This document shows, piece by piece, positions 6,451-14,859 of a stretch of DNA of 64,000 bases. Origin of the DNA: Halovenus sp037080055 (lineage in GTDB: Archaea > Halobacteriota > Halobacteria > Halobacteriales > Haloarculaceae). Both the position numbers and the translations under genes were made by a program. A model generated the notes under the pieces. That model did no database searches. It saw only the letters and a list, made by a program, of their open reading frames with translations, and was not told the DNA's origin. Every line of letters begins with the position of its first letter. The stretch's first letter is position 1. The stretch covers positions 434,001-498,000 of the forward strand of contig NZ_JBAOJI010000002.1 of assembly GCF_037080055.1 (NCBI RefSeq), written 5' to 3'.

Positions 6451-8424
6451 ATGGGACAGACACTAACGGAAAAGATCCTCGATGACCACCTCACAGAGGG
6501 TGAACTCGAACCCGGTGAGGAGATCGGCATCGAGATCGACCAGGTCCTGACACAGGACACGACCGGTACGCTCGTTTGGCTGCAGTTCGAGGCGCTCGGC
6601 CTCGACGAGGTTCAGACCGAGCTTGCCGCACAGTATTGCGACCACCAGACTTATCAGTTCGACTTTAAGAATACGGACGATCATCGCTTCCTGCGATCTG
6701 CGGCCGGTACCTTTGGCGCGTACTTCTCGCGACCCGGTAACGGTATCTGTCACAACGTCCACCGAGAGAACTTCGCCGCGCCCGGCAAGACGCTGCTGGG
6801 TTCGGACAGCCACACGCCGACCCCGGGCGGCCTCGGCCAGCTCGCGATCGGTTCGGGCGGTCTCGATGTCGCTGTCGCGATGGGTGGGGGATCCTACTAC
6901 ATCGAGATGCCCGAAGTCACCGAAGTTCGACTCGAAGGCGAACTGCCCGAGTGGGCAACCGCCAAAGACGTCATCCTCGAGATGCTGCGCCGACTCTCCG
7001 TCAAGGGCGGCGTTGGCAAGATCTTCGAGTACACCGGTCCGGGTGTGGAGAGCCTCTCCGCGCCGGAGCGGATGACGATCACCAACATGGGCACCGAGCT
7101 CGGTGCCACCTCGTCGATCTTCCCGACCGACGAGCAGACCAAAGACTACCTCGAACGCGTCGGCCGCGGCGAGGAGTACGAGGAGCTCCAGCCTGACGAG
7201 GACGCCGAGTACCACGATCAGGTCACCATCGACCTCTCGGAACTCGAACCGCTCATCGCCCAGCCGTCGATGCCGGACAACGTCGTGCCGGTCAGCGAGG
7301 CTGAAGGCGAGGACGTCGAGCAGGTCATCGTCGGGTCCTGTACCAACGGTGGCTACGTCGACATCCTCCCGGCCGCGAAGATGCTCGAAGGTCGCTCTGT
7401 CAACCTCTCGACGGAGATGATCGTCGCGCCCGGTTCCAAGAAATCCAGCGAGATGCTGGCCCGACAGGGCTGGACCGCCGAGATGATGGCCGCTGGTGTC
7501 AACTTCTCCGAGGCGACGTGTGGTGCCTGTATTGGCATCGGCCACGTCCCCGGTTCGGACTCCGTCTCCCTCCGAACGTTCAACCGGAACTTCGAGGGTC
7601 GCTCGGGAATCGAAGACGACAACGTCTACCTCTGCTCGCCGGAAGTGGCGACCGCAGCAGCCATCAAGGGCGAAATTGTCGATCCCCGAGACCTCGCCGA
7701 CGAACTCGGCGACCTCGAAGCGCCGGGACTCGAACTGCCCGAGGCCTACGAGGGCGCAGAGAACGACATCATCGAACCGGAGAACGCTGTCGACGACGAC
7801 CTCGTCAAAGGGCCGAACATCGGCGACGTGCCGCTGAAAGAGCCCCTTGACGCTCATCTCGAAGGCGAAGCGCTGCTGAAGATGGACGACAACATCACGA
7901 CCGACCACATCATTCCTGCGACTCAGGACATCCTGATGTACCGGTCGAACATCCCGAAACTGTCGGAGTTCACGCTCTCGCGAGTCGACGACACCTTCGC
8001 AGAGCGCGCACTCGACAGCGACGGCGGCTTCCTCGTCGCCGGCGAGAACTACGGTCAGGGCTCCTCGCGTGAGCACGCGGCGCTCTGTCCGATGTACCTC
8101 GGCGTCGAGGGCGTCCTCGCACAGAGCTTCGCTCGGATCCACCGCGCGAACCTCTTCAACTTCGGTCTCCTGCCGCTGGAAATCGACGAGGACACCTACG
8201 CCAAGATCGACCAGGGCGACGACATCGAGATTGTCGACGACGTTGCCGAGGCTGTCGCCTCCGGTCAGGAAGAGTTCACCATCCGCGTCAACGACGACTG
8301 GGAAGCAACGGGCATCCTCGAAGCGTCCGAGCGCGAGCGAGAGATCCTCGCAGACGGTGGGAAACTCTCTCACGTCAAACAGCAGCACGAAGGCGACGAC
8401 TCCGGCGCGTACGCAGACGACTAA
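6451..8424 (+). CDS. acn: Aconitate hydratase
   Basis: A 657-residue aconitase of the TCA cycle, interconverting citrate and isocitrate with a [4Fe-4S] cluster in the cytoplasm. I start at ATG 6451 (MGQTLTEKIL) rather than the in-frame ATG at 6421, because the extra ten residues are not family-like. A TATA-like GATTTATGCG (~6414-6423) sits about 30 bp before 6451. Visible motifs are LGSDSHTPTPGGLG, VIVGSCTNGGYVD with the first cluster cysteine, and ATCGACIGIGHVPGS with the other two. The C-terminal swivel domain carries TTDHIIPATQD and GENYGQGSSREHAALCP. Length and all cluster cysteines are normal. It is monocistronic: a T-rich stretch follows the stop and the next gene is convergent. Confidence 0.97.
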   Translation: MGQTLTEKILDDHLTEGELEPGEEIGIEIDQVLTQDTTGTLVWLQFEALGLDEVQTELAAQYCDHQTYQFDFKNTDDHRFLRSAAGTFGAYFSRPGNGICHNVHRENFAAPGKTLLGSDSHTPTPGGLGQLAIGSGGLDVAVAMGGGSYYIEMPEVTEVRLEGELPEWATAKDVILEMLRRLSVKGGVGKIFEYTGPGVESLSAPERMTITNMGTELGATSSIFPTDEQTKDYLERVGRGEEYEELQPDEDAEYHDQVTIDLSELEPLIAQPSMPDNVVPVSEAEGEDVEQVIVGSCTNGGYVDILPAAKMLEGRSVNLSTEMIVAPGSKKSSEMLARQGWTAEMMAAGVNFSEATCGACIGIGHVPGSDSVSLRTFNRNFEGRSGIEDDNVYLCSPEVATAAAIKGEIVDPRDLADELGDLEAPGLELPEAYEGAENDIIEPENAVDDDLVKGPNIGDVPLKEPLDAHLEGEALLKMDDNITTDHIIPATQDILMYRSNIPKLSEFTLSRVDDTFAERALDSDGGFLVAGENYGQGSSREHAALCPMYLGVEGVLAQSFARIHRANLFNFGLLPLEIDEDTYAKIDQGDDIEIVDDVAEAVASGQEEFTIRVNDDWEATGILEASEREREILADGGKLSHVKQQHEGDDSGAYADD

Positions 8425-8437
8425 GTCGCTTACCACA

Positions 8438-8452
8438 CTTTCTTGTTTTTTC
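8438..8452 (+). terminator. T-rich terminator after aconitase
   Basis: A run CTTTCTTGTTTTTTC follows the stop codon of acn by ~15 bp. Haloarchaeal termination is mainly at such U-rich tracts without a strong stem. The facing kinase gene ends ~30 bp further on. Confidence 0.5.
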
Positions 8453-8478
8453 ACCGCCGCCAGCCGCGGCGCCCTCGA

Positions 8479-10545
8479 TCAGTCGGCTCTCCCGAGACAC
8501 TCGATGCCGGTAAACTCGAAGCGAGCGCCGCCAGACTCACTCTCTGTGGCTGTTACCGACCAGTCGTGGGCTGAGGCAATTTGTCCGACGATCGAGAGTC
8601 CGAGTCCCGTTCCGCCCGCGTTCGTCGTCGTTCCGGACTCGAACACCTCCTCGCGTAGATCGTCGGGAATTCCAGGTCCGTCGTCTTCGATGTAGAATCC
8701 GTCCGGGAGCGGACCGACCTGGACAGTCACGCCTTCGCCCCCGTGTTCGATAGCGTTGCGCACGCAGTTTTCCAGTAACTGGAGTAGCCGGTCTCTGTCC
8801 GCTTCGAGGCCTCTGTCTTCCACCTCGATGGTTGCTTGTTTGGTATCGACGTGCTCCCAGGCGTCGCGAACGACGGCTTCGAGTTTGACTGATCTGGTGT
8901 CGCCGATTTCCTCGCCCTGTCTGGCCAGTGTCAACACGTCGTCGATGATCGATTCCATCCGTTCGAGGGACTGTTCGATTTTCTCGAAGTTCTCTTCATC
9001 ACCAGTCTCTTTGGCGAGTTCGGCGTGACCTCTCGCGACGTTGATCGGATTGCGGAGGTCGTGGCTGATGACACCCGCAAACTGTTCGAGTTTCTCGTTG
9101 GTCGCTTTCAACTCCTCGTTGGTCGCTTCGATTTCCTGTTCCCGTTCTTTCCGGGCGGTGATCTCGCGTGCGTTGGTCACTATTCCCTCGACGAATGGAT
9201 TATCGAGGAGGTTCCAGATCTCCGACTCCATGTACAGCCACTCGCCGTCGCCGCCGATGAGTCGATATTCGACCCGGCGTTTTTCGCCCGGGTTGTCGAT
9301 CAGTTCCTCGAACGCGTCTCTGACCACCGACTGGTCGTCCTCGTGGATGAACTCGAAGGCGTCCTGTCCGGTCGCAAACTCCGGGTCGACGCCGATGATC
9401 CGACGGACAGATGGGCTGACGTAGGTGACTGTGCCGTTTCGATCCACGACCGTGATGAGATCCGAGGAGTTCTCGATCAGCGCTTGGTATCGCTTTTGCA
9501 CCGAGCGCCGGTCGGTGACATCCCGGATCAACAAGAGCCGCCCGATCAGGTGGTCGTCGTCGTACAGCGACGAGACAGTCGCGACGAAAAACCGGCGCTG
9601 CCCGTCGATGTCGAGTTCGAGTTCTGACTCGGTCTGTGTCCCGTGGTCGTGGTCCGCGACGAGGTCGGCACACGCTGGCAGAGCGCCCTCGATTTTCGTT
9701 CCGATGGCCTTCTGGTCGGGTGACAGCGCCTGGTGTGCTGCGCTGTTGAGATCGACAATCCGGTTCTCCTCGTCGAGGACGATATAGCCCTCTCGCATGC
9801 TCTCGATGACGGTGTCTCGGGCGACCGGGACGAGATCGAGCATCTGATACCGGAAGATGGCGTAGCCGTAACAGAGTGCAGTCACGGTGAATCCCACCGG
9901 CGTGAGATCGACGAAGTCCGGAATTCCGGGAGTCACTCGTACTACGTACGCAATTCCCAAGACGACGGGCGTTACCGACCCAACGACGAACGCGAGGGTC
10001 TGTCGCCAGTAGATCTTTGGCGACCCGACTGCCGTCCGGACCAGCGCCACGATCCCGCTGAACAGAAACCCGAGTACGTAGAGCAAATACAGATAAAAGA
10101 GCAGCTGAAACTCTCGATCGAGGACGTGCAGACCAGCGATGGTACTGAACTCCCCAGTCCACAACAGCGTGTGGTAGCCAGCCGCGTTGGTCGTCGCCAG
10201 CCCAAACGCTGCTGTTGCGGGTGCGACAACCAGTGCGATCCGCTGCCAGGAAAGCCACGTTTTCCGACCGGTAAACGCCATCGCGAAAAAGAACACTGAA
10301 AGCGTCGTTCCGCCGTACCCGACGTACAGAAGTGACTGCCACAGAAGAGTCAGCAGTTCGTCGGTGAACAGCCACTGCAAGGTGCGCGTGACGGTCCAGA
10401 TCAGTGCCGAGACGACCAGCGCCACGAACGCTGCCGTCGTTCTGTTGAAACTCCGTTGCAACTGCAAGAGGCCGTAGCCGAGCACCGCGAGTAGCAACGA
10501 CGCCGAGATAATAAACGGGATCATCAACGGTGCAAACTGAAACAT
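8479..10545 (-). CDS. Membrane sensor histidine kinase, 7TM-PAS-PAS-HisKA-HATPase
   Basis: A 688-residue sensor kinase. Residues ~1-225 contain about seven hydrophobic spans and resemble the histidine-kinase N-terminal 7TM region. A PAS domain follows at ~245-345 (VIESMREGYIVLDEENRIVDLN) and a second at ~360-475 (LIENSSDLITVVDRNGTVTYVSPSVRRIIG), with a short coiled linker (IEATNEELKATNEKLEQ). The H-box is GVISHDLRNPINVARGH with the phospho-acceptor His at ~495. The ATP-binding domain shows NCVRNAIEHGG (N box), EDDGPGIPDD (G1) and GGTGLGLSIVGQ (G2). All catalytic boxes are intact. No response regulator is adjacent, so it is an orphan kinase. The ligand sensed by the 7TM part is unknown. Confidence 0.93.
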   Translation of the reverse strand: MFQFAPLMIPFIISASLLLAVLGYGLLQLQRSFNRTTAAFVALVVSALIWTVTRTLQWLFTDELLTLLWQSLLYVGYGGTTLSVFFFAMAFTGRKTWLSWQRIALVVAPATAAFGLATTNAAGYHTLLWTGEFSTIAGLHVLDREFQLLFYLYLLYVLGFLFSGIVALVRTAVGSPKIYWRQTLAFVVGSVTPVVLGIAYVVRVTPGIPDFVDLTPVGFTVTALCYGYAIFRYQMLDLVPVARDTVIESMREGYIVLDEENRIVDLNSAAHQALSPDQKAIGTKIEGALPACADLVADHDHGTQTESELELDIDGQRRFFVATVSSLYDDDHLIGRLLLIRDVTDRRSVQKRYQALIENSSDLITVVDRNGTVTYVSPSVRRIIGVDPEFATGQDAFEFIHEDDQSVVRDAFEELIDNPGEKRRVEYRLIGGDGEWLYMESEIWNLLDNPFVEGIVTNAREITARKEREQEIEATNEELKATNEKLEQFAGVISHDLRNPINVARGHAELAKETGDEENFEKIEQSLERMESIIDDVLTLARQGEEIGDTRSVKLEAVVRDAWEHVDTKQATIEVEDRGLEADRDRLLQLLENCVRNAIEHGGEGVTVQVGPLPDGFYIEDDGPGIPDDLREEVFESGTTTNAGGTGLGLSIVGQIASAHDWSVTATESESGGARFEFTGIECLGRAD

Positions 10546-10709
10546 TAGTTCCCCCCGTCTCGTGGTAATATCCGATACTCAACCTGTATGAATAATTATA
10601 CCGGACGATTATTATATTTGATACGGACGGCGGACAGAAAGACGCGATGGACTGACACCTGTCGAATACGAACGTCTCCGATCTGTCAGTGACGAACCTG
10701 TCCCATCAC

Positions 10710-11495
10710 TTAGCTCCGCATCGATCCGCCATCGACCGGGAGTGCAGTCCCGGTGACGTAACTGGCCCGCTCGCTGGAGAGGAAGGCGACGACGTCGCCG
10801 AGTTCGCCCGGTTCGCCGATCCGATCCAGCGGCACGTCGGCCGCCCAGTCCTCGTAGCCCACCTCGTAGCTGTCGAACTCGCCGCGCTCGACGGCCGCGT
10901 CGATCAGGTTCTCGATTCGGCTGGTTTCGTGGGCGCCCGGCAGGACGGCGTTGACCCGAACCTCGGGCGCGAACTCCCGCGAGAGGGTCTTGACGAGGCC
11001 GATCACCGCCCGCCGAACGGAGTTCGAGAGTACGAGGTCGTCGATCACTTCACGGACTGAGCGGGAGGTGATTGCGACGGCTGTCCCTGCCTCGCTCTCT
11101 TCCAAGTAGGGTCGACTCTCCCGAAGCGTCCAGACGGCGCTCATCACGAGCAGGTCGTAGGCGTCGTACCAGTCCGAATCCCCGATGTCGGCGAAGGGGC
11201 CGCTCGGCGGACCGCCGGCGCTGGTGACGACGTGGTCGATGCCCCCGAGTTCGTCGGCAGTCTCTTCGACCAGGGCGCTGACGTGATCGGGGTCGGTGAT
11301 GTCTGCCTCGACTGTGAGTACGTCGCCGTCGCCCGCTGCCTGTATCTGCTCTTTGGCTTCGTCGAGGTGAGCGGTCGTCCGACCGCAGATCGCAACGTCT
11401 GCCCCCTCGCTCGCCAGTGCCGTTGCGCTCGCGAGGCCGAGTCCGCTACTTGCTGCTGTACACAGTGCCGTGTTGCCGTCGATCCCGAGATCCAT
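10710..11495 (-). CDS. SDR-family oxidoreductase lacking the YxxxK catalytic pair
   Basis: A 261-residue short-chain dehydrogenase/reductase-fold protein. The Rossmann start is ALCTAASSGLGLASA, with Ala replacing the usual Gly after Thr. NAD(P)-fold landmarks DITDPDHV, VTSAGGPPSG and the C-terminal YVTGTALPVDGG are present. The catalytic Ser region reads ITSRSV, but the Tyr-x-x-x-Lys pair is missing: the aligned stretch is LVLSNSVRRAVIGLVKTL, giving Asn and Arg at those positions. A subgroup of FabG-like SDRs has this variant, and their chemistry is unclear. I chose ATG 11495 over 11516 because the Rossmann strand follows it closely. No operon partner; substrate unknown. Confidence 0.85.
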   Translation of the reverse strand: MDLGIDGNTALCTAASSGLGLASATALASEGADVAICGRTTAHLDEAKEQIQAAGDGDVLTVEADITDPDHVSALVEETADELGGIDHVVTSAGGPPSGPFADIGDSDWYDAYDLLVMSAVWTLRESRPYLEESEAGTAVAITSRSVREVIDDLVLSNSVRRAVIGLVKTLSREFAPEVRVNAVLPGAHETSRIENLIDAAVERGEFDSYEVGYEDWAADVPLDRIGEPGELGDVVAFLSSERASYVTGTALPVDGGSMRS

Positions 11496-11628
11496 ACACG
11501 GACTGTCGGCCGACACCCACTAAGAACTGTCTGTCCCGCCGGTTCTGCCGGCCCGCAGAAAGAATTTTACCCCTGGCGACTACCAGCAAGGGACGCATTG
11601 TCGGCCAGCGCCGACAGGCTGTGATATC

Positions 11629-12141
11629 ATGGCAGCGACACCACTCAACGGCGATATCGAACAGCAGGGGGAACTGATACTGTCCAGTCCGGAGTTCGAC
11701 GACAGCGAGGGCATGCCCGACTTTGTCGGCTACGTCAACGACGACGAGAATCCGGAACTCCACATCGAGAGCGTTCCCGAGGAAGCAGAATCGCTCGTCC
11801 TGATCGTCGACGACCCAGATGCCGAACCGGCCGCCGGCCACGTCTGGAACCACTGGGCCGTCTGGGATATCGATCCGGACATCGGGATGATTCCGCGTGG
11901 CTGGGACGGCGACGCCATCGAGGGGTACAACGACTTCGTCGAACAGGGCTACAGCGGGCCGTCGCCGCCGGACGGCGCGCACGGCTACCGGTTCAAACTA
12001 CTCGCGCTGGATAGCGAACTCGACATGCCGCCAGAGACCCGAAAGAGTCGGCTGGGATCGGCGATCACGCTGAACGCAGAGGTGCTGGCCGCGACACAGA
12101 TTGTCGGCGAGTACCATCCCGACCAGGGGACGGCCTTCTGA
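11629..12141 (+). CDS. YbhB/YbcL family PEBP-like protein
   Basis: A 170-residue member of the phosphatidylethanolamine-binding / Raf-kinase-inhibitor-like family (bacterial and archaeal YbhB/YbcL). Diagnostic segments are SLVLIVDDPDAE (~54-65), HVWNHWAVWDI (~70-80), the GYSGPSPPDGAHGYRFKLLAL block (~107-127) that builds the ligand pocket, and the final AEVLAATQIVGEY. No signal peptide is present, so it is cytoplasmic. Function in archaea is unknown; bacterial homologues are small-molecule binding proteins. It is monocistronic, divergent from the SDR gene, with a TATA-like AATTTTACCC about 60 bp upstream and ATG at 11629. Confidence 0.92.
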   Translation: MAATPLNGDIEQQGELILSSPEFDDSEGMPDFVGYVNDDENPELHIESVPEEAESLVLIVDDPDAEPAAGHVWNHWAVWDIDPDIGMIPRGWDGDAIEGYNDFVEQGYSGPSPPDGAHGYRFKLLALDSELDMPPETRKSRLGSAITLNAEVLAATQIVGEYHPDQGTAF

Positions 12142-12188
12142 CGAGGATAAGCGCTTGTTTCGGTAGCCGTAGCAAAGGATTACCTGGG

Positions 12189-12207
12189 CTTTTGGCTAGC
12201 CGAAAAG
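12189..12207 (+). promoter_or_regulatory. Palindrome before the sugar nucleotidyltransferase promoter
   Basis: CTTTTGGCTAGCCGAAAAG is a near-perfect inverted repeat around GGCTAGCC (12194-12201). It lies immediately upstream of a TATA-like GAGATATACGCG (12211-12222), which itself is ~25-30 bp before the ATG at 12244. The placement next to BRE/TATA suits an operator. Confidence 0.5.
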
Positions 12208-12243
12208 AAAGAGATATACGCGCTGGGTTAGCACCGTTCGAGT

Positions 12244-13203
12244 ATGGAAGCAGTCGTGCTTGCCGGCGGGTACGCGACGCGATTGTGGCCGATCACCCGA
12301 CACCGGCCAAAGATGTTGCTCCCTGTTGGCGAGCAGACAGTAATCGATCGGATCCTCGCCGAACTGGAGGGAGACGACCGTATCGACGGTGTCTATCTCA
12401 GTACAAACGAGCGGTTCGCGGACACCTTCGCCGAGCATCTCGACGGATCGCCGTTCGAGAAACCCCAACTCAGCGTCGAGGAAACCATCGACGAAGACGA
12501 GAAGTTCGGCGTAATCGGTGCGCTCGCACAACTCGTCGAGCGTGAGGGAATCGAGGGCGAGGATCTGCTCGTCATCGCGGGTGACAATCTCATCAGCTTC
12601 GATATCTCCGCGTTTCTGGACTTCTACGAAGAAGAGCAAACGTCGACGCTCGCCGCCTACGATGTCGGCGCGCCGGCCGACGCCAGCGCCTACGGTGTCA
12701 TCGACGTCGACGGTGACCGAGTCCAGTCCTTCGAGGAGAAACCTGACGATCCGCCGAGTTCACTCGTCTCGATTGCCTGTTATGCCTTCCCGGGGGAAGA
12801 CGTGCGCTTCGACGAGTATCTCGCGGGGGACAACAACCCCGACGAACCCGGCTGGTTCATCCAGTGGCTCCAGGACCACCGCCCGGTCCGGGCGTTTACC
12901 TTCGACGGCGCGTGGTACGACATCGGCACGCCAGAGGGGTATCTCGACGCCGTCGCGTGGGCGCTGGACGGCGAGAATGTCATCGAACCCGGTGCTACCG
13001 TCGAGAACACTGATCTCGGGACGAACGTCCACATCATGGACGGCGCGCAGGTCACGGATTCGACGCTGGATCGGACACTCGTCTTCAAGGATGCGATCAT
13101 CTCGGAGTCGACGTTTCGGGAGTCGATCATCGACTGTGAATCGGAGGTTCACGGACTGGATCTCGCCGGGGCGCTCATCGGCGCTCACAGTGAACTCTCG
13201 TAG
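12244..13203 (+). CDS. Sugar-1-phosphate nucleotidyltransferase
   Basis: A 319-residue nucleotidyltransferase that makes NDP-sugars from NTP and sugar-1-phosphate (glucose-1-phosphate thymidylyl/uridylyl-transferase type). The N-terminal catalytic domain starts MEAVVLAGGYATRLWPIT, with the GGxxxRL nucleotide loop and a PKMLLPV segment. IAGDNLISFD contains the metal-binding Asp. FEEKPDDPPSS and the WYDIGTPEGYLDA segment are standard. Residues ~250-319 form a short left-handed beta-helix tail with hexapeptide-like repeats (VIEPGATVENTDLGTNVHI). It likely supplies precursors for surface glycans or protein glycosylation. The nucleotide and sugar cannot be read from sequence. A short-spaced TATA box suggests a leaderless mRNA. 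Confidence 0.92.
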   Translation: MEAVVLAGGYATRLWPITRHRPKMLLPVGEQTVIDRILAELEGDDRIDGVYLSTNERFADTFAEHLDGSPFEKPQLSVEETIDEDEKFGVIGALAQLVEREGIEGEDLLVIAGDNLISFDISAFLDFYEEEQTSTLAAYDVGAPADASAYGVIDVDGDRVQSFEEKPDDPPSSLVSIACYAFPGEDVRFDEYLAGDNNPDEPGWFIQWLQDHRPVRAFTFDGAWYDIGTPEGYLDAVAWALDGENVIEPGATVENTDLGTNVHIMDGAQVTDSTLDRTLVFKDAIISESTFRESIIDCESEVHGLDLAGALIGAHSELS

Positions 13204-13247
13204 CGGCGGAAACACAGTGTTTTAGCCAGCGTAGACGAACACACCGC

Positions 13248-13484
13248 ATGGATCTCAATCAGGATATCTTCGTCCGCCTGCTGATCGGCGCCTTCGCGCT
13301 CACGCTCGTCGCCTTCGTGATCCGCGGGCTGAGCCTCGCCTTCTTCGGCTCGAACACCGCCGCGACGCTTTCGACGCCGGTGTTCATTCTCGCGATTCTC
13401 TGTGCCTTTGCTGGCTTCGTGCTCGCGGTCATCATCAAAGTCCAGTCGCTTCTCGGCGACGGCACTCACTCCTCGACCAGATAA
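13248..13484 (+). CDS. Small two-span membrane protein
   Basis: A 78-residue protein with two predicted membrane spans: VRLLIGAFALTLVAFVIRGL (~9-28) and STPVFILAILCAFAGFVLAV (~42-61). They are followed by a short hydrophilic tail. No known domain is recognised. It starts 44 bp after the nucleotidyltransferase stop on the same strand. A TTTTAG element in that gap could be a weak TATA box, so it may be co-transcribed or independent. Its last 19 bp overlap the 3' end of the convergent tsr3 gene. Confidence 0.75.
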   Translation: MDLNQDIFVRLLIGAFALTLVAFVIRGLSLAFFGSNTAATLSTPVFILAILCAFAGFVLAVIIKVQSLLGDGTHSSTR

Positions 13485-13960
13485 TCGTCCTGTACGTCGA
13501 GCACGTCGGCCGAATCCGCACAGTCGGCGTACCGCCGGAGCGGTTCGGCGTTGAGATCCAGAAAGGTTTGACCCCACCGGAATTTCGAGAGGATCTGCTC
13601 GGCCTGGTCGGCCTCGCCGAGGATCCACAGCGCGCCCGCGAACGCCTCGACGGTGTTCAACTGGAACGGTGTCCCGTAGTTGACCGGATTTCCGGCGACG
13701 AGAAAGGGCAGCGAGCGCTGCCGGCCCGCAAGATCGAACGCCTCTTCTTTTGCTGTCTCCCAGGAGCAATCCAGCGCGACCAGTCGGTCTGCGTCCGCAT
13801 CGGCCGGTGAGAGTGCCTGTTCGGCGAAGGGGTTGAGGACGATTCCCGGCGGCGTCGCCCGCGTCGAGTGATGTAGCTCCGCGAGATCGAATCGTGCGAG
13901 CTTTCGGGCCGTACATTTCTCCGGGTCGTCGTTGCCCTCGTAGCGGACGTGTAACTCCAC
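13466..13960 (-). CDS. tsr3: 16S rRNA aminocarboxypropyltransferase Tsr3 (DUF367)
   Basis: A 164-residue Tsr3-family enzyme. It transfers the 3-amino-3-carboxypropyl group of S-adenosylmethionine to the modified pseudouridine/uridine of the small-subunit rRNA decoding region. Family landmarks are KCTARKLARFDLAELHH (~14-30), GIVLNPFAEQALSPAD (~39-54), LVALDCSWETAKEE (~60-73), the SAM-pocket segment RSLPFLVAGNPVNYGTP (~82-98) and TVEAFAGALWILG (~103-115). FRWGQTFLDLNAEPLRRY is near the C-terminus. The RLI-like N-terminal segment is short, as in other archaeal members. It is convergent with and overlaps the preceding small membrane protein by 19 bp. Confidence 0.93.
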   Translation of the reverse strand: MELHVRYEGNDDPEKCTARKLARFDLAELHHSTRATPPGIVLNPFAEQALSPADADADRLVALDCSWETAKEEAFDLAGRQRSLPFLVAGNPVNYGTPFQLNTVEAFAGALWILGEADQAEQILSKFRWGQTFLDLNAEPLRRYADCADSADVLDVQDDYLVEE

Positions 13961-14023
13961 ACCGCTTCTACCGACTGGCTGGACAAAAACTGACCGCTCG
14001 ACAGCCCACAGCGGCTCCTGACA

Positions 14024-14332
14024 TCAGATGTCTGACTCGACCCGGCCGAGCAGATACAGGTCGACGAGACACAGCAGCATGATCGAGCCGGGGACGGCGA
14101 CGTTCATCGGCGAGAGTTCGCCGCTGATGACACTCACCACGAACAGCTCCGAGAAGCTGAGCGGGTACGTGGACAGAAGCAGCGTACAGACGAACAGCAG
14201 CCCCCACACCAGCCCCCGACGGAACCGCCGCCTGTACAGATGCCCAAGGCCGGCGAACAGGACTGTCAGCCCGAGGCCAACCACCGTGTGTAGCTCGGCG
14301 ATCGGTAGCCCCGTCTCTCTTTGTGTTTCCAT
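14024..14332 (-). CDS. Membrane protein, about three spans
   Basis: A 102-residue hydrophobic protein with three likely spans: TVVGLGLTVLFAGLGHLY (~16-33), RGLVWGLLFVCTLLLSTY (~39-56) and VAVPGSIMLLCLVDLYLLG (~78-96). The GLGHLYRRRFRRGLVWGLLF stretch recalls the small TM2/YajC-like membrane proteins that have a Gly-rich first helix and an Arg-rich turn, but I cannot assign it. The promoter is clear: GTTTTAAATACC (14369-14380, minus strand) lies ~40 bp upstream. Standalone gene. Confidence 0.75.
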   Translation of the reverse strand: METQRETGLPIAELHTVVGLGLTVLFAGLGHLYRRRFRRGLVWGLLFVCTLLLSTYPLSFSELFVVSVISGELSPMNVAVPGSIMLLCLVDLYLLGRVESDI

Positions 14333-14511
14333 AGGTACGAAACCTGTATGCAGTGTGTACTCTCTTGGTATTTAAAACTTTGTATGACAGCGTGTTCGTG
14401 GCCGCTATCACCGCGTCTCACTAGCGATGTCCGCCGCTCTGAGGCTACTTTTTGATTAGGACACTCGGGGTTGAAATATGGCGTTCGGTCGTCGTAATTC
14501 GCATCTCTCGC

Positions 14512-14859
14512 TCAGTCGGTGTACGTCTCGATCCGGTCGATCCGACCATCTGCAAGCGTAAAGAGATCGACGAAGCCAGTGATCGTCTCTCCGTCGGCGA
14601 CGAGTCGTCCCTTCGCCGCCAGCTCCGTCTCCTCTCCCGCCCGATAGATCGTTTCGATGGGGTGGCTGGTGTCAGTTCTCGGTCGCTCGTCTCGCATGAA
14701 CCTCACGAACTCTTGGCGGCCGGAGAGAGTCATCTCCGGTCGCTCGTGGACGAACGCCGCTGTGAGGTGCTCTTCGAGGCGGTCGTACGCGCCCTCGTCG
14801 AGGCTCTCGTAGTACGCTCGGACGACGTTCTCGCCGTCGGCTCTTCTTTCTCCGCTCAT
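14512..14859 (-). CDS. SnoaL-like / NTF2-fold protein
   Basis: A 115-residue NTF2-superfamily protein of the SnoaL polyketide-cyclase-like type. The pattern is an N-terminal helix (VVRAYYESLDEGAYDRLEEHL), a strand-helix (FVHERPEMTLSGRQEFVRFMRD), then a four-strand sheet (HPIETIYRAG, TELAAKGRLVADGETITGFVDLFTL). It ends with the characteristic DGRIDRIETYTD. The fold binds varied small molecules, so neither enzyme activity nor substrate can be given. Its ATG overlaps the stop of the redoxin gene by 4 bp, so the two are likely co-translated. Confidence 0.88.
   Translation of the reverse strand: MSGERRADGENVVRAYYESLDEGAYDRLEEHLTAAFVHERPEMTLSGRQEFVRFMRDERPRTDTSHPIETIYRAGEETELAAKGRLVADGETITGFVDLFTLADGRIDRIETYTD

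Noticed and set aside
6463..8454. 663-codon minus-strand frame antisense to aconitase
   Set aside because: It mirrors a highly expressed, GC3-rich gene; such long antisense frames are typical artefacts in haloarchaea, and the product has no recognisable motif.
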